The notes: a model not told the origin generated them from the sequence alone. A stretch of 64,000 nt of DNA from Staphylococcus succinus (GCF_029024945.1 NZ_CP118976.1:620001-684000); one strand, 5' to 3'; positions 46,925 to 56,418 are shown, numbered from the stretch's first letter. Numbers and translations: made by a program.

Positions 46925-47716
46925 ATGGAGAAAGAACAATTAACTTTTATCGATGATGCTGTCAGAGAGTGGCTCGCTACACTAGATGATATTATTCCAC
47001 AACTCATACAAGATATGGTTACAGGCACGAAACAAAATAGATTTGATTTAGTGACTAACGTGGATAAATCAATTCAAGATAAATTCGAATTATTTTTAAA
47101 TAAGCATTTTCCAGAACATCAATTGCTAGCTGAAGAAAAATCGAACGATGAAGTACATGCCAAAAAAGGCCATGTGTGGGTTATGGATCCAATTGATGGG
47201 ACGACAAATTTAGTTAAGCAGCAAGAAGATTATTGTATTATATTAGGATATTTTGTTGATGGAGAACCGGTATTGTCGTACATATATGATTATCCTCATA
47301 GTAAGCTTTATAAAGCTGTAAAAGGATTTGGTGCATATGTAAATGGAGAACCATTAAAACAACCAGAAAATATTGAATTAAAAGATGCGATCATTTCATT
47401 TAATTCTTTAGTAATGAATGATGAAACGATGCATGACTTGCATGATGCATCATTTAGCTATCGTTTCATTGGTTCATGTGGTCTAGACTCTATTCGAGTA
47501 ATTAATGGACAATTTGGAGCGCATATAAATACAAACCCAAAACCTTGGGATATAGCAGCGCAATTCTTATTTGCACGTGAATTAGGACTGAAGATGACTT
47601 CTTTAAATAACCAACCAGTTGATTTTTCCAAAGGCGGCAATTTTATAATTAGTAATCGTGCATGTCATGAACAAATTTTACAAATATTAAATTCTGGACA
47701 AGGTTATGAAAAATAA
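46925..47716 (+). CDS. suhB: Inositol monophosphatase family protein (SuhB-like)
   Basis: Mg2+-dependent phosphatase fold of 263 aa. Motifs: LAEEKSNDE (metal Glu), WVMDPIDGTTNLVKQQEDYCI (metal-binding DPIDGT), and GHINTNPKPWDIAAQFLFARELG-like AHINTNPKPWDIAAQ. Dephosphorylates inositol or other sugar and nucleotide phosphates; in Staphylococcus the true substrate is not settled. AAAGAGGTG precedes the ATG. It lies directly downstream of RsaI, with an LCP gene next on the same strand. Confidence 0.9.
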   Translation: MEKEQLTFIDDAVREWLATLDDIIPQLIQDMVTGTKQNRFDLVTNVDKSIQDKFELFLNKHFPEHQLLAEEKSNDEVHAKKGHVWVMDPIDGTTNLVKQQEDYCIILGYFVDGEPVLSYIYDYPHSKLYKAVKGFGAYVNGEPLKQPENIELKDAIISFNSLVMNDETMHDLHDASFSYRFIGSCGLDSIRVINGQFGAHINTNPKPWDIAAQFLFARELGLKMTSLNNQPVDFSKGGNFIISNRACHEQILQILNSGQGYEK

Positions 47717-47874
47717 AGGGGCATAACAAAGTTATTCAAGTTGAGGTGGACTATAGGTCTCAAGCACTATGTCAAAACAAGCTAATTACTATATAATGAA
47801 TGTATTAAATGAAAATTGAATACAGAATGGGGCATGATAAGAGTGAGTCGCTCTAATTATTACAAACAAAAAAA

Positions 47875-48801
47875 ATGGGGTTATCCAAAAAAATTGTATT
47901 ATGGTTTTTTGGCATATTAGTTTTATTAGCGCTAATAGCAGTAATCTATCTAGGTTTTAAAATATTTTCTGTCGGTGGTTCGATACACAATCCTTTAGAT
48001 AGAAATAAATCCTCGCTACGAGATAAAGATGTCAATTTAAATAATGGTGATCCATTTACTGTTGCATTATTTGGTGTAGATTCTGATGCAAAAAGAACTG
48101 CTAACGGTGGTGGTCAACGTAGTGATACAATCATGGTGTTATCTATCAATCCTCAGAAAAAAACAACTGAAATTGTAAGCATTCCGAGAGACACGCAAGC
48201 AGAAATTGTTGGTAAAGGAACAACAGAAAAAATTAACCATGCTTATGCCTATGGCGGACCAGACATGGCAGTGAAGTCGGTAGAGAAATTATTAAATGTG
48301 CCAATTGATCATTATGCGACAATTGATATGGATGGCATGCAAGATATGATTGATACAGTGGGTGGCATTGACGTAACAAGTAATGCTACATTCTCATATG
48401 ACGGCCAACAATTTAATGAAGGCGAAAAAACACATATGGATGGACAACAAGCGATGGCTTTTATAAGAAGTCGTAAAGAAGAAGGCGCAGGCGGAGATTT
48501 CGGACGTCAAGAACGCCAACAGATTGTTATAGAAGGATTAGCCAACAAACTTACAAGTGTAAGTTCTATTCCACATTTTAATTCCATAATGAATCATATT
48601 AAAGATAATGTGAAGACAGATTTATCGATTGGTGAATTAAACAAAATTAGAAGTAAATATAATGATGCTAATGATAATGTGAATAGACACCAATTACAGG
48701 GTCAAGGCGGCATTCAAGACGATGGCTTGTACTATTTTGTACCAAGCGACAGTTCGCTAAGTGAAATAGAGTCCAGTATTAAAGATAATTTAGGTATTTA
48801 A
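47875..48801 (+). CDS. LytR-CpsA-Psr (LCP) family protein; possible N-terminal frameshift
   Basis: LCP phosphotransferase that ligates wall teichoic acid or capsule precursors to peptidoglycan. N-terminal membrane anchor (residues 7-30), then an extracellular LCP domain with FGVDSDAKR, QRSDTIMVLSINP, SIPRDT and the HAYAYGGPDMAVKSVEKLL helix; basic and acidic residues for polyprenyl-phosphate binding are present. The ATG at 47875 has no ribosome binding site. Just upstream, a +1 frame from GTG 47843 reads MSRSNYYKQKKWGYPKK and would join the membrane anchor if one A were added in either of two A-tracts (eight A's at 47868-47875, seven at 47887-47893). So the true N-terminus may be longer, or the tract may vary. 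Confidence 0.85.
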   Translation: MGLSKKIVLWFFGILVLLALIAVIYLGFKIFSVGGSIHNPLDRNKSSLRDKDVNLNNGDPFTVALFGVDSDAKRTANGGGQRSDTIMVLSINPQKKTTEIVSIPRDTQAEIVGKGTTEKINHAYAYGGPDMAVKSVEKLLNVPIDHYATIDMDGMQDMIDTVGGIDVTSNATFSYDGQQFNEGEKTHMDGQQAMAFIRSRKEEGAGGDFGRQERQQIVIEGLANKLTSVSSIPHFNSIMNHIKDNVKTDLSIGELNKIRSKYNDANDNVNRHQLQGQGGIQDDGLYYFVPSDSSLSEIESSIKDNLGI

Positions 48802-48814
48802 TAATTATAAATTC

Positions 48815-48854
48815 TATGAGTTTTAAGCAATTGCTTAAAACTCATATTTTTTTT
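48815..48854 (+). terminator. Terminator after the LCP gene
   Basis: 32-base perfect palindrome (48815-48846, centre GCAATTGC) followed by eight T's. Confidence 0.9.
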
Positions 48855-48945
48855 AGGTAAAATAAAAGTCTAAAGTAAATGTTGCTTTTCTATTATATGG
48901 ACCTAACTTTGTTATTGATGAAAATTAAAATTGAAAGGGAAAGCC

Positions 48946-48974
48946 TTAACATTCTGAAGAAATACGTATACAAT
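48946..48974 (+). promoter_or_regulatory. Promoter of the formate dehydrogenase operon
   Basis: TTAACA (48946-48951), 17-base spacer, TACAAT (48969-48974). Transcription would start at about 48981. Confidence 0.6.
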
Positions 48975-48978
48975 ATAA

Positions 48979-49024
48979 CTAACATTAAATTAAAAAGTGT
49001 GGGGCTTTTTAGATTAAATGTTAG
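48979..49024 (+). promoter_or_regulatory. 5'-terminal stem-loop in the fdh leader
   Basis: Arms CTAACATTAAATTAAAAAG (48979-48997) and CTTTTTAGATTAAATGTTAG (49005-49024) pair with one bulge and one mismatch; the loop is TGTGGGG. Because the promoter's start point lies at the beginning of the left arm, the hairpin would be the very 5' end of the mRNA. It ends about 60 bases before the start codon and is not a terminator, since no T-run follows. Confidence 0.55.
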
Positions 49025-49082
49025 TTGTGAATTTGTAATGCACATACGGGTATAGTACATGAAACTAATAGGGGTGAAAACT

Positions 49083-52037
49083 ATGCAAGAACACTTAATT
49101 GTCTCGTTAGATGGGAAAGATTATCTTGTTGAACCAGGGACAAATTTACTTGAATTTATTAAATCTCAAGATACTTTTGTTCCATCAATTTGTTACAACG
49201 AATCGCTAGGTCCGATTCAAACGTGTGATACTTGTACTGTTGAGATAGATGGTCAAATGGCACGTGCTTGTAGCACAATAATTGATAAGCCTATGGTCGT
49301 TCATACACAAAATAATAACGTCCAGACAAGTCAAAAAGAAGCTTTAGATAGAATATTAGAAAAGCATATGCTTTATTGTACAGTTTGTGATTATAACAAT
49401 GGTGACTGCGAGATTCATAATACAATGGATCAGTGGGGACTAGAACATCAAACATATGAATATAAAGAAAAACCATACGAAAAAGATTACGGTCCATTTT
49501 ATCGTTATGACCCAAATCAATGTATTTTATGTGGGCGTTGTGTAGAAGTATGTCAAGACGTTCAAGTCAATGAAACACTTACAATTGATTGGGAACGCCA
49601 ACAACCACGTGTAATTTGGGACAATGATACTACTATTAATGATTCTTCATGTGTCGGGTGTGGGCAATGTGCAACAGTTTGTCCATGTAATGCCATGATG
49701 GAAGTCAATATGGAAGGTAATGCTGGTTATATGACAGATTTAGAACCAGGTTCATTAGCAGCCATGATTGATTTAACTAAAAAAGCTGAACCTGGATATG
49801 GTCCATTATTTGCAGTTTCAGATTCAGAAGCAGCTATGCGTGAAGAACGTATCGAAAAAACAAAGACAGTATGTACCTATTGTGGTGTCGGATGTTCGTT
49901 CGATGTGTGGACAAAAGATAGAGAAGTAATAAAAGTACAACCTCAACACGAATCTCCAGCAAATAAAATTTCATCTTGTGTTAAAGGAAAATTTGGTTGG
50001 GATTATGTCGATTCTGAAGAACGATTAACTAAACCGTTAGTACGTAAAAATGGTCAGTTTGAAGAAGTAGAATGGGAAGAAGCGTTGAAAGTCGTATCTG
50101 AAAACTTCTTGAAAGTAAAAGCTACGCACGGGCCAGATGGTTTAGCATTCATTTCTTCTTCTAAAGCAACGAATGAAGAATCATATTTAATGCAAAAATT
50201 AGCACGCCAAGTAATTGGTACAAATAACGTTGATAATTGTTCCCGTTATTGCCAAGCACCTGCAACTAAAGGTTTATTTAGAACAGTAGGACACGGCGGA
50301 GATTCGGGTTCTATCGATGATCTTGAAATCGCAGATATGGTTGTACTCATAGGTACGAACACAGCTGAAGCACACCCGGTTATTGCGTCCCGTATTAAAC
50401 GTGGTCACAAATTATATAATAATACTTTAAATGTTTTTGATATACGTAAGCATGAAATGGCAGAACGTGCTGACAATTTCTATCAGCCTAAACCAGGTAC
50501 TGATTTAGTTTGGTTGTCAGCTGTTACAAAATACATTATTGATCATGGGCTTCACGATGAATCATTTGTTACCACGTGGGTAAATCATTTTGAAGAATAC
50601 TATAAATCTTTAGCACCATTCACAATGGAATTTGCAGAAGAAACGACTGGTATTTCTCAAGAAGCGTTAATTGATTTCGCAAAACAAGTTGTGAACGCTG
50701 AATCAGTATCTATTTGTTGGGCTATGGGAGTCACACAACAGGATATCGGTAGCGATACATCAACTGCAATTTCAAATCTATTATTAGCTACTGGAAACTA
50801 TAGAAAACCAGGCACAGGCGCATATCCTTTACGAGGACATAATAATGTTCAAGGCTGTAGTGATATGGGAAGTATGCCTGATCAATTTCCTGGCTATCAA
50901 AAAGTAGTGGATGATGAAATTAGAGCGAAATTTGAACGTGAATACGGTGAAGCGTTACCTGATAAAGTCGGTCGAGATAATCACCAAATGATGGAAGGTA
51001 TTCATGAAGGTGAAATAGATGCACTTTATCTATATGGTGAAGATACAGGTATAGTAGATTCTAATATTAATTTTGTACAAGCCGCGCTTGAAAAAGTAGG
51101 TTTCTTAGTTGTACAAGATGAGTTTTTCACATTTACTGCATCGTATGCAGATGTAGTATTACCAGCAAGTCCTTCATTAGAAAAAACAGGAACATTTACA
51201 AATACTGAACGTCGTATCCAACGCTTATATCAAGCATTGGAACCCAAAGGCGATTCTAAGCCAGATTGGCAAATCATACAATCGGTTGCAAAGACTTTAG
51301 GCTATGATTGGAATTATCAACACCCGAGTGAAATCATGGATGAAATCGCTAGAGTAACGCCATTATATTCAGGTGTGAATTATGATCGACTAGAAGGATA
51401 TAGCAGTTTACAATGGCCTGTAGCTGAAGATGGTACAGACGAACCAACACTTTATATAGAAGGATTTAACTTTGAGGATGGTAAAGCCCAATTCTATCCA
51501 TTAACATTTGATAATTTCTTTAAAGTAAATGAAAAATATGATTTACATGTGAACAATGGACGACTATTAGAGCATTTTCATGAAGGCAATATGACTTATA
51601 AAGTACCTGGCCTTGAATACAAAATGCCAAGTACGTTTGTCGAAGTTTCACCGGAATTAGCAAAAGAGCGCGGAATTCACGAAGGTGCAGAAATTAAATT
51701 AATTTCTGATACGGGGGAAGCTGAGTTAATCGCTCATGTTACCGATAGAGTGAAAGGCAAAGAAATCTATATACCACTGAATAACAATGCAATGGTTAAT
51801 GGCGATCATGGTGCGATTAACTTACTGACAAATAGTGATGTAGATAAAGATACAGATACGCCGTCGTATAAACGTACAAGTTGTCGTATGGAAGTGAAGA
51901 CACGTAGAGGTAAGTCCCCGTTAAATCCAACAAACTTCCGTGTGAATAAACAACGCCAACCGCAATATAGTGTACGAGTTGAAGATAAGTGGAAACGTGA
52001 AGACTATACTTTCCCAGGAAATCAGGTGGATAGATAA
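49083..52037 (+). CDS. fdhA: Formate dehydrogenase-like molybdoenzyme, catalytic subunit
   Basis: 984 residues. N-terminal 2Fe-2S domain (Cys37, 48, 51, 63), His/Cys3 4Fe-4S cluster (His95, Cys99, 102, 109), two ferredoxin-type 4Fe-4S clusters (Cys147-157 and Cys190-200), then the molybdopterin domain with its own 4Fe-4S site (Cys264, 267, 271, 299). The residue aligned with selenocysteine of E. coli FdhH is Cys390 in RYCQAPAT, so it is selenium-free; the neighbouring His is Gln391. The molybdopterin C-terminal domain (from about 830) is complete. Same architecture as S. aureus and Bacillus YrhE/YjgC proteins. ATG at 49083 follows AGGGGTGA. One-base overlap with the DUF1641 gene. Confidence 0.93.
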   Translation: MQEHLIVSLDGKDYLVEPGTNLLEFIKSQDTFVPSICYNESLGPIQTCDTCTVEIDGQMARACSTIIDKPMVVHTQNNNVQTSQKEALDRILEKHMLYCTVCDYNNGDCEIHNTMDQWGLEHQTYEYKEKPYEKDYGPFYRYDPNQCILCGRCVEVCQDVQVNETLTIDWERQQPRVIWDNDTTINDSSCVGCGQCATVCPCNAMMEVNMEGNAGYMTDLEPGSLAAMIDLTKKAEPGYGPLFAVSDSEAAMREERIEKTKTVCTYCGVGCSFDVWTKDREVIKVQPQHESPANKISSCVKGKFGWDYVDSEERLTKPLVRKNGQFEEVEWEEALKVVSENFLKVKATHGPDGLAFISSSKATNEESYLMQKLARQVIGTNNVDNCSRYCQAPATKGLFRTVGHGGDSGSIDDLEIADMVVLIGTNTAEAHPVIASRIKRGHKLYNNTLNVFDIRKHEMAERADNFYQPKPGTDLVWLSAVTKYIIDHGLHDESFVTTWVNHFEEYYKSLAPFTMEFAEETTGISQEALIDFAKQVVNAESVSICWAMGVTQQDIGSDTSTAISNLLLATGNYRKPGTGAYPLRGHNNVQGCSDMGSMPDQFPGYQKVVDDEIRAKFEREYGEALPDKVGRDNHQMMEGIHEGEIDALYLYGEDTGIVDSNINFVQAALEKVGFLVVQDEFFTFTASYADVVLPASPSLEKTGTFTNTERRIQRLYQALEPKGDSKPDWQIIQSVAKTLGYDWNYQHPSEIMDEIARVTPLYSGVNYDRLEGYSSLQWPVAEDGTDEPTLYIEGFNFEDGKAQFYPLTFDNFFKVNEKYDLHVNNGRLLEHFHEGNMTYKVPGLEYKMPSTFVEVSPELAKERGIHEGAEIKLISDTGEAELIAHVTDRVKGKEIYIPLNNNAMVNGDHGAINLLTNSDVDKDTDTPSYKRTSCRMEVKTRRGKSPLNPTNFRVNKQRQPQYSVRVEDKWKREDYTFPGNQVDR

Positions 52038-52501
52038 TGGCTGAAAGAATATCTAAAATTAAACGTATGGAAAAGTCAGAAGCGCAGATCAAACAAGAAA
52101 GTTTAGAAGAAGTGACAGATGCAATTGTTGAGAATAAAGATAGTATTTTGAAAGCAATCAACATTATTAGTACTTTAGACGATGCGAAAATACTAGATGC
52201 TTTATCTGGTGCAGTTAAAAGTAGAGGGGTTATTGCTAACAAATTTGCAGTTGAATTAAATAAGGACACTTATTCTGGTTTGATTTCTAATATGGCCTCA
52301 CTTGTATTTTTACTAGGTGATTTAAATGTAAATGATTTATCTGAGATGCTAAACAAAGTAAATAAAGGTTTGCATGTGGCTAATCAAGCTAATCCAAATC
52401 AAAAAACATCAATAACAGGATTGATGGGCATCTTAAAAGATGACGAAATGAATCGCAGCTTAACGTATATGCTTAATATGCTAAGAGGAATGTCAAGATA
52501 A
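52037..52501 (+). CDS. DUF1641 protein, partner of formate dehydrogenase
   Basis: 154-residue acidic/helical protein of the DUF1641 (YrhD/YjgD) family that is always paired with this type of formate dehydrogenase. TAATG overlap with the upstream gene, AGGTGG before the start. Possibly an assembly or electron-transfer partner; no cofactor-binding residues (no Cys clusters) are visible. A terminator follows, so this operon has two genes. Confidence 0.85.
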   Translation: MAERISKIKRMEKSEAQIKQESLEEVTDAIVENKDSILKAINIISTLDDAKILDALSGAVKSRGVIANKFAVELNKDTYSGLISNMASLVFLLGDLNVNDLSEMLNKVNKGLHVANQANPNQKTSITGLMGILKDDEMNRSLTYMLNMLRGMSR

Positions 52502-52529
52502 TAGCGATATAATCGCATAATTATAAAGT

Positions 52530-52573
52530 TAACACTCGATTTAGGCTACGGCACAAATCGAGTGTTATCTTTT
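52530..52573 (+). terminator. Terminator of the fdh operon
   Basis: Stem TAACACTCGATTT / AAATCGAGTGTTA with a 12-base loop, then TCTTTTG. Confidence 0.82.
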
Positions 52574-52649
52574 GTTGTCTCTAAAATGACATATTTGCAA
52601 CAGTAATAAATATGATACAATTTCTATTATTAGAATTTAAATATTACAT

Positions 52650-52922
52650 ATGTTTTACGATGAGGAGTGGAAGCTTATCAATCCGAAAATGATAAAAGTG
52701 ATGGCTATATTTTCAAATATTTTATTAGTCATTGGGATAATTTTTTTAATTACTTTAAATATGGTGATGGCGATTACAATGTTTGTATTGTCACTGGTGA
52801 TTAGTTTAACGATATTTAATACTTTATTTAGAGATCGAAAAGGCATGAGGATAACAATTAATATTTCTTTTATAATTGTCTTAATTGCTATTATTTTTGC
52901 TTATGTTACATTGACTAAATAA
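52650..52922 (+). CDS. Small membrane protein (90 aa) upstream of sagA
   Basis: Three hydrophobic segments (about 18-36, 38-56 and 68-87) and one basic loop (FRDRKGMR). Family not recognised. The start is uncertain: the ATG at 52650 has no ribosome binding site, while a strong GAGGAGTGG (52662-52670) is followed by no standard start codon within ten bases (only ATC at 52677; the next ATG is at 52689). It is 26 bases upstream of the glucosaminidase gene and likely co-transcribed. Confidence 0.6.
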   Translation: MFYDEEWKLINPKMIKVMAIFSNILLVIGIIFLITLNMVMAITMFVLSLVISLTIFNTLFRDRKGMRITINISFIIVLIAIIFAYVTLTK

Positions 52923-52948
52923 ATGTAAGTTAGGGAGTTTTTCTCAAA

Positions 52949-53725
52949 ATGAATGAAAATATAAAGCGGAGGTTACCGTTAATATTATTGATAATCATAA
53001 GTGCTGTTTTTGCGATTCTGCTTATCATTAATGAAACACATTTATTTGATAATCAAAAGTCATATACATTTGACGAAGCGGTTGATAGACAACTTGGTGA
53101 AGGCACTTTGAATATGAAAGAAAAAAATGGCCAATTTATAAATGCTTCGAAGGCAGATGTAAAAAAAGCTATGGATGTAAACAGTGATAAAGCAAATTTG
53201 AATCATATGGATATCTCTGAGGCAGTATCGATGTCAGAAGATGAATTAAATCACATTTTAAAAGATAAAGGTATATTAAAAAATCAAGGTGCGGCATTTT
53301 TAAAAGCTCAAGATAAATATGAAGTGAATGTATTATATTTAGTGAGTCATGCACTTGTAGAAACTGGGCACGGTAAATCAGAGCTTGCAAATGGTATCGA
53401 AGATGGTGGGAAAAAATATTATAATTTTTATGGTATTGGTGCATTTGATGTAAATGCGGTTCACACGGGCAGTAGTTTTGCTAAAGAACAATCATGGACA
53501 TCCCCAGAAAGAGCAATTATGGGTGGAGCAAAGTTTGTACGTAAAAATTATCTTAATAAGGAGCAATTAACGTTGTACCAAATGCGTTGGAATCCCGAAA
53601 ACCCTGGCAATCATCAATATGCTAGTGACGTAGAGTGGGATGAAAACATAGCTAGTTTTATGAAACATTATTATAAACAATTAGGTATTAGAAAAGATCA
53701 TATTCATGATGACTACTATTTATAA
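52949..53725 (+). CDS. sagA: Membrane-anchored glucosaminidase, SagA-like
   Basis: 258 residues: N-terminal membrane anchor (9-30), a spacer of about 80 residues, then a GH73 glucosaminidase domain with the catalytic Glu138 in SHALVETGHGKSELA, followed by YYNFYGIGAFD and a late RKNYL-Q-RWNP-NPGxHQYASDV motif. It should cut GlcNAc-MurNAc bonds at the membrane face of the wall and shorten nascent glycan strands. In S. aureus SagA lies next to the formate dehydrogenase gene, as here; SagB is the form bound to SpdC. TAGGGAG precedes the ATG. Confidence 0.82.
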   Translation: MNENIKRRLPLILLIIISAVFAILLIINETHLFDNQKSYTFDEAVDRQLGEGTLNMKEKNGQFINASKADVKKAMDVNSDKANLNHMDISEAVSMSEDELNHILKDKGILKNQGAAFLKAQDKYEVNVLYLVSHALVETGHGKSELANGIEDGGKKYYNFYGIGAFDVNAVHTGSSFAKEQSWTSPERAIMGGAKFVRKNYLNKEQLTLYQMRWNPENPGNHQYASDVEWDENIASFMKHYYKQLGIRKDHIHDDYYL

Positions 53726-53751
53726 CGATTGAGTTATACTAGCATTATGGC

Positions 53752-53786
53752 AAAGATAACATAAGGTTTTAATGTTATCTTTTTTA
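53752..53786 (+). terminator. Terminator after sagA
   Basis: Stem AAAGATAACAT / ATGTTATCTTT, nine-base loop, T-run. Confidence 0.85.
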
Positions 53787-53866
53787 TCTGTATAAGGCAT
53801 TTAAAATTAGCATTAATATTTATGAGTAATATGGAAAAGACTAGGGAAATGTGGAGTGAATGAAAA

Positions 53867-54991
53867 ATGAAAATAGCAATAGTAGGCGCAGGCATCGGTG
53901 GTTTAACAGCAGCAGCTTTATTAAATGAACAAGGCCATGAGGTTAAAATTTTTGAAAAAAATAGTCAAGTCTCTGAAGTAGGTGCAGGCATCGGAATCGG
54001 TGGCAATGTCATTGAAAAATTAGGGAAACATGATTTAGCAAAAGGCATTAAAAATGTTGGCCAAGTGATTGACACGATGGAAGTGTTAGACGACAAAAAT
54101 AATATGTTATCTAAAATGAAATTGAAAAAAAACACAGTTAATTTAACAATGACACGTCAGTCATTGATAGATATTATTAAGTCATATGTACCTAATCAAA
54201 TAATATTTACAAATCATCATGTTACAGATATCGATAATGGTGCATTAAAAGTGACATTACATTTTGAAACGCAGGAACAGGAGTCATTTGATCTGTGTAT
54301 TGGGGCAGATGGCATTCATGCAAAAACACGTGAGGTTACAGTACCCAATAGTAAACCTATATATCAAGGTTATACAGTATTTAGAGGCTTAGTGGAAGAT
54401 GTAGATATTAAACATACAAACATAGCCAAAGAATATTGGTCTAAAAAAGGCAGAGTAGGTATTGTACCACTACTAAATAATCAAGCTTATTGGTTTATTT
54501 CTATCAATGCAAAAGAAAAAGATACAAAGATGCAATCATATGGTAAACCGCACCTCCAGGCTAGATTTAATCATTTTCCTAATGAAGTGAGAAAAATACT
54601 GGATAAACAAAGTGAAACAGATATATTATTACACGATATTTATGATCTTAATCCTTTGAAGTCATTTATTTATCAACGCGTTGTTTTATTAGGTGATGCA
54701 GCGCATGCAACGACACCAAATATGGGACAAGGTGCAGGACAGGCAATGGAAGATGCGATTATTTTAGCAAACTGTATTGCCAGTTATGATTTTGACGAAG
54801 CACTTCAACGTTATGATAAACTAAGAGTAAAACATACTAAAAAAGTAACGCTACGTTCTAGAAAAATAGGCAAAATTGCGCAACGACGCAATCGTTTTGT
54901 GGTTGCAGTTAGAAATGCTATTGCGAAAATGATACCCAACAAATTAATAAGTAATCAAACGAGATTTTTATATAAATCTAAACAAAAATAA
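53867..54991 (+). CDS. FAD-dependent monooxygenase (PHBH fold)
   Basis: 374 residues of the p-hydroxybenzoate-hydroxylase superfamily. FAD Rossmann motif IVGAGIGGLTAAALLNEQGHEVKIFEK (3-29, in segments), the DG motif CIGADGIHAKTR, and the GD motif VVLLGDAAHATTPNMGQGAGQAMEDA are all intact, so the enzyme looks functional with NAD(P)H. Substrate unknown. The start is supported by GTGGAGTGAATGAAAA upstream. Single-gene unit with terminator. Confidence 0.9.
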   Translation: MKIAIVGAGIGGLTAAALLNEQGHEVKIFEKNSQVSEVGAGIGIGGNVIEKLGKHDLAKGIKNVGQVIDTMEVLDDKNNMLSKMKLKKNTVNLTMTRQSLIDIIKSYVPNQIIFTNHHVTDIDNGALKVTLHFETQEQESFDLCIGADGIHAKTREVTVPNSKPIYQGYTVFRGLVEDVDIKHTNIAKEYWSKKGRVGIVPLLNNQAYWFISINAKEKDTKMQSYGKPHLQARFNHFPNEVRKILDKQSETDILLHDIYDLNPLKSFIYQRVVLLGDAAHATTPNMGQGAGQAMEDAIILANCIASYDFDEALQRYDKLRVKHTKKVTLRSRKIGKIAQRRNRFVVAVRNAIAKMIPNKLISNQTRFLYKSKQK

Positions 54992-55006
54992 TTAATAATT
55001 ATAAAA

Positions 55007-55054
55007 CAAAACCTAGCTACACATCATATTCAATATATGTGCAGCTAGGTTTTT
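55007..55054. terminator. Terminator between the FAD and D-hydroxyacid dehydrogenase genes
   Basis: AAAACCTAGCTACACAT / ATGTGCAGCTAGGTTTT, one mismatch, T-run on the right. It can serve both convergent genes. Confidence 0.85.
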
Positions 55055-55103
55055 ATTGTATGCGGATATAGCTAAAGTAAGTATTTAATAATCATTTGGC
55101 AAG

Positions 55104-56060
55104 TTAATTCACTAAGAATTTTGGCTGTTTATGATTCAATTTACATATAGTATCATTAGCCACGATTTTAGACATCATATCGCGAGATTCATATGTGGCA
55201 TTACCAATGTGTGGTGTGAGTACTACATTATCTAAAGATTTTAATGCATCAGTTATTTCGGGTTCGTATTCAAAAACATCTAAAGCTGCACCTTCAATTT
55301 CTTTATCTTTCAACGCTTGTACTAAGGCTTGTTCATGCACAATAGGTCCTCGTGAGGCATTGATAAGATAACTTGTTGTTTTCATCAATTTAAATTTCTC
55401 AGTATCAATTTGGTGGTGTAAATCAGGTGTATAAGCGGCATTAATTGTTACAAAATCAGAATGTTTCAACAAAGTATCTAAGTCTACGTACTTTGCGCCA
55501 ATTTCACGTTCTTTATCTTTCTTTTGATGTGGACCTGTATATAATACAGTCATATCAAATGCTTTAGCTCTTCTAGCGACAGCGCCTCCAATTTCACCTA
55601 AACCGATAATACCAATGGTTTTACCCGATACTTCTCTTCCTCGAAAGAACAGTGGCGCCCATCCATCAAAACCCGTAGTACGACACAATGTATCACCTTC
55701 TGGGATACGTCTTGCAACGGCAAGTACAAGGCCAAACGTTAACTCTGCGGTAGAGTTAGTAGAAGCTTTGGGCGTATTTGTAACGTCGATTTGTTTTTGA
55801 CGTGCATAAGTAATGTCTATATTATTAAAACCAGCACCATAATTGGCAATAATTTTTAAATGTTTACCTGCATCAATGATTGATTGATCGACATTTGTAG
55901 AAAGTAGACTGATTAACGCATCTGCATCTTTTACACCTTGCTTTAGACTATCTTGATCTATAATACCCTGACCTTCATAAACATCTACATCAAAACCTTG
56001 TTCTTTTAATAAATTAAGTCCTACTTCAGGTATTGGACCAGCGATAAAAACTTTTACCAT
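55104..56060 (-). CDS. D-2-hydroxyacid dehydrogenase family protein
   Basis: 318 residues with the split substrate domain and the NAD-binding core (TIGIIGLGEIGGAVARRAKAFDM, then VTINAAYT and LINASRGPIVHEQALVQAL) of the D-isomer-specific 2-hydroxyacid dehydrogenase family. Catalytic residues: Arg (ASRGP), Glu (VFEYEPEI) and His (TPHIGNATYESR). Close to glyoxylate/hydroxypyruvate reductase types. AAGGAAGTGAT precedes the ATG. A strong cre-like site upstream suggests CcpA regulation. Confidence 0.9.
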   Translation of the reverse strand: MVKVFIAGPIPEVGLNLLKEQGFDVDVYEGQGIIDQDSLKQGVKDADALISLLSTNVDQSIIDAGKHLKIIANYGAGFNNIDITYARQKQIDVTNTPKASTNSTAELTFGLVLAVARRIPEGDTLCRTTGFDGWAPLFFRGREVSGKTIGIIGLGEIGGAVARRAKAFDMTVLYTGPHQKKDKEREIGAKYVDLDTLLKHSDFVTINAAYTPDLHHQIDTEKFKLMKTTSYLINASRGPIVHEQALVQALKDKEIEGAALDVFEYEPEITDALKSLDNVVLTPHIGNATYESRDMMSKIVANDTICKLNHKQPKFLVN

Positions 56061-56139
56061 ATGTAATCACTTCCTTTACTTAAAGTATAGTAAATAATAA
56101 AGTGTGAAACAAATTTTTGAATAGTAATTGACTATGAAA

Positions 56140-56153
56140 TTTAAGCGCTTACA
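56140..56153 (-). promoter_or_regulatory. cre-like site upstream of the D-hydroxyacid dehydrogenase
   Basis: Minus strand TGTAAGCGCTTAAA, one mismatch. The core TGTAAGCGCTTA is ideal. It lies 80-93 bases upstream of the start codon. Confidence 0.6.
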
Positions 56154-56288
56154 AAAAACAAGAGGGATTTAGTGAAGGATTATCTCATTATTATAAAGTA
56201 AAAGAGATGAATAGTAATTGAAATCGATTGTTCATAATCCTCTTCACTTGTTTAAAAAATATTAATAGTATGATGATACATCTATACA

Positions 56289-56330
56289 ATAAAATGGCAC
56301 CGCACCTAATTAAATTAGTTGCAGTACCAT
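56289..56330 (-). terminator. Terminator of the SMR operon
   Basis: Imperfect arms ATGGCACCGCACCTAAT / ATTAGTTGCAGTACCAT, with a T-run (CCATTTTATTG) on the minus strand. It lies about 90 bases past the stop of the second SMR gene. Confidence 0.65.
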
Positions 56331-56418
56331 CTTTAGAGTCTGTATATTGGATTTGGTAATTTTGAATTAATAGTGCTATAAGTTTGTTTTATGAGATGGT
56401 ATTGTAGATGATTGTTAG

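Larger units (their letters stand above)
56061..56418. other. Gene-free stretch with cre site and SMR terminator
   Basis: About 360 bases between the D-hydroxyacid dehydrogenase and the SMR operon. It holds a cre-like site (56140-56153) and a hairpin at 56294-56330 that ends the SMR operon on the minus strand. Nothing else is clear. Confidence 0.45.

Noticed and set aside
49021..49040. Rex-like motif TTGTGAATTTGTAA before fdh
   Set aside because: The second half does not match the TTCACAA inverted repeat; too weak to call.
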